Made by a program: the position numbers and the translations under genes
Notes under the pieces: model-generated
What the model was told of the DNA's origin: nothing
The model's input: only the letters and a program-made list of their open reading frames with translations
Database searches by the model: none
Source: Streptosporangiaceae bacterium
GTDB taxonomy: Bacteria; Actinomycetota; Actinomycetes; Streptosporangiales; Streptosporangiaceae
Assembly: GCA_030045175.1 (NCBI GenBank)
Contig: JASIBM010000595.1
Coordinates: 1 to 6,454 of the forward strand
Reading direction: 5' to 3'
Length of the DNA stretch: 6,454 bases
Part shown: one piece after another, positions 5,229-6,454 of the stretch
Numbering within the stretch: position 1 is the stretch's first letter
How the letters are laid out: each line of letters starts with the position of its first letter

Positions 5229-5957
5229 GTGTCCGAGTTCGAAGAGCAGGCCGGTGAGCCGTCGGCCGAGCGTGCCGATATCGCCGAGGCTGGCCTGCCG
5301 GACGCGACGGCGAACGGCGAGATCAGCGAGGCGCTGGACGCCGAGCTAGCGCAGGAGCCGGACCAGGAATCCGACCCGGTCGCCGCGTTCACCGCCGAGC
5401 TGCGCCGGCTGCCAGGCGAGTGGTATGTGGTGCATTCCTACGCCGGATACGAGAACCGGGTCAGGGCAAACCTGGAGAGCCGTACCCAGTCGCTGAACAT
5501 GGAAGACTACATCTTCCAGATCGAGGTCCCCACCCACGAGGTCATCGAGGTCAAGGGCGGCAAGCGACAGCAGGTCCAGGAGAAGGTGCTGCCCGGTTAC
5601 ATCCTGGTACGGATGGAGCTGACCGACGAGTCCTGGGCGGTGGTGCGGAACACGCCAGGGGTCACCGGCTTTGTGGGCCTGTCGAGCAAGCCGTCGCCGT
5701 TGCCGCTGAGCGAGGTCGTCGCCCTGCTCGCCCCGGTTCCTGAGGAGAAGGCGGCGAAGAAGGCGGAGACCATGCGGGCGGCCGCCGTCGACTTCGAGAT
5801 CAACCAGTCGGTTACCGTGATGGACGGCCCGTTCGCCACCCTTCCCGCCACGGTGAGCGAGATCAACCCAGATACCCAGAAGCTCAAGGTGCTCGTGTCG
5901 ATCTTCGGCAGGGAGACGCCGGTGGAGCTCTCGTTCGACCAGGTCAGCAAGATCTGA
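5229..5957 (+). CDS. nusG: Transcription termination/antitermination factor NusG
   Basis: This 242-residue NusG (from GTG 5229) binds RNA polymerase through its NGN domain and couples it to Rho or ribosomal S10 through its KOW domain. Residues 1-62 form an acidic Glu/Asp/Ala-rich extension, usual in actinobacteria. The NGN domain follows (about 64-165): EWYVVHSYAGYENRV (64-78), YIFQIEVPTHEVIEVKGGKR (94-113), VLPGYILVRM (120-129) and VRNTPGVTGFVG (139-150). A short linker rich in Lys, Glu and Ala (171-186) leads to the KOW domain (about 190-242), with VTVMDGPFATLPATVSEI and the conserved end IFGRETPVELSFDQVSKI. GTG 5229 is preferred because a purine-rich site lies 5 nt upstream; ATG 5193 would add 12 basic residues. 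It follows secE by 128 nt and precedes rplK by 61 nt, the conserved order. Confidence 0.96.
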   Translation: MSEFEEQAGEPSAERADIAEAGLPDATANGEISEALDAELAQEPDQESDPVAAFTAELRRLPGEWYVVHSYAGYENRVRANLESRTQSLNMEDYIFQIEVPTHEVIEVKGGKRQQVQEKVLPGYILVRMELTDESWAVVRNTPGVTGFVGLSSKPSPLPLSEVVALLAPVPEEKAAKKAETMRAAAVDFEINQSVTVMDGPFATLPATVSEINPDTQKLKVLVSIFGRETPVELSFDQVSKI

Positions 5958-6018
5958 TAGGGCCGGGCACGGTCAGGGCCAGGCAAGGAAGCCAGACAAG
6001 GAACAGGACAGCAGGCAC

Positions 6019-6453
6019 ATGGCTCCGAGGAAGAAGAGGATCGCTGCGATCGTCAAGGTCCAGCTGAACGCGGGCGCCGCCACCCCGGCTCCACCGGTGG
6101 GCACGGCCCTTGGCCCGCACGGCGTGAACATCATGGACTTCGTCAGGCAGTACAACGCGGCGACGGACTCCCAGCGCGGCAACATCATCCCGGTCGAGAT
6201 CACGATCTTTGAGGATCGGTCGTTCACCTTCGTGACGAAGACGCCGCCGGCCGCCGAACTGATCAAGAAGGCCGCGGGCGTGCAAAAGGGCAGCGCGACG
6301 CCGCACAAGGCCAAGGTCGGCAGGATGTCCATGGCCCAGGTCAGGGAGATCGCACAGGTCAAGATGCCAGACCTGAACGCGACCAGCATCGAGGCCGCGG
6401 AGAAGATCATCGCGGGTACGGCCAGGTCGATGGGCATCAACATCGAGGGCTAG
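6019..6453 (+). CDS. rplK: 50S ribosomal protein L11 (uL11)
   Basis: This complete 144-residue L11 binds the 23S rRNA GTPase-associated centre at the base of the L12 stalk, where it supports factor GTPase activity and RelA activation. The N-terminal domain (8-72) carries the proline-rich switch PAPPVG (23-28), followed by GVNIMDF and NAATDSQRG. The RNA-binding C-terminal domain (about 73-144) has FTFVTKTPPAA (69-79), AGVQKGS, REIAQVKMPDLNA and the signature EKIIAGTARSMG (128-139). Within the usually near-invariant GPALGQHG block, this protein has Thr29 and Pro33. Six of eight Arg codons are AGG, surprising in a ribosomal gene. The 61-nt leader contains repeated purine clusters (AAGGAA twice, then AGGAC and CAGG); the best-spaced Shine-Dalgarno is unclear. 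The stop TAG ends one base before the window edge; rplA is expected next. Confidence 0.97.
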   Translation: MAPRKKRIAAIVKVQLNAGAATPAPPVGTALGPHGVNIMDFVRQYNAATDSQRGNIIPVEITIFEDRSFTFVTKTPPAAELIKKAAGVQKGSATPHKAKVGRMSMAQVREIAQVKMPDLNATSIEAAEKIIAGTARSMGINIEG

Positions 6454-6454
6454 C

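Noticed and set aside
5229..5414. Acidic N-terminal extension of NusG as a novel domain
   Set aside because: Long acidic, poorly conserved N-termini are usual in actinobacterial NusG.

Overview
The window is a stretch of high-GC actinobacterial chromosome, a conserved housekeeping locus rather than an accessory island. Evidence for this is the strong G/C third-position bias, the gene order (MaoC-like dehydratase pair, murB, then tRNA-Trp, secE, nusG, rplK) and actinobacterial versions of NusG and SecE. In Mycobacterium the same backbone runs rpmG-hadA-hadB-hadC-tRNA-Trp-secE-nusG-rplK. Here murB and an opposing adenosine deaminase-like/aminotransferase pair lie between hadB and the tRNA, the layout I recall from Streptomyces and relatives. 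Genus cannot be fixed from the sequence; frequent use of the arginine codon AGG, even in rplK, is unlike typical Streptomyces.

Layout: (1) 1-1892, plus strand: 3' part of a HadA-type dehydratase subunit, a HadB-type catalytic subunit (ATGA overlap) and murB 9 nt later, a compact, probably co-transcribed group. (2) 1887-4200, minus strand: an aminotransferase (aspC type) followed after 49 nt by an adenosine deaminase-family gene. The latter's stop overlaps the murB stop on the palindrome CTATAG. (3) 4201-4696: a 496-nt non-coding region between divergent units, with a 16-21-nt-period repeat array, a 12-nt tandem duplication, a candidate promoter, and a degenerate array of about 15-nt period that ends on the base before the tRNA. 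(4) 4697-6453, plus strand: tRNA-Trp(CCA), secE, nusG, rplK, the start of the protein export/transcription elongation/ribosomal protein cluster. Several hairpins lie between secE and nusG.

The genes serve a fatty acyl dehydratase (HadAB), peptidoglycan precursor synthesis (MurB), purine or related deamination and amino acid transamination, tryptophan decoding, Sec translocation, transcription elongation and the ribosomal GTPase stalk base. I found no clear novel enzymatic system. The most unusual items are the periodic array abutting the tRNA, two substitutions in the L11 proline loop, the AGG-rich codon use, the structured nusG leader and variant active-site motifs in the deaminase.
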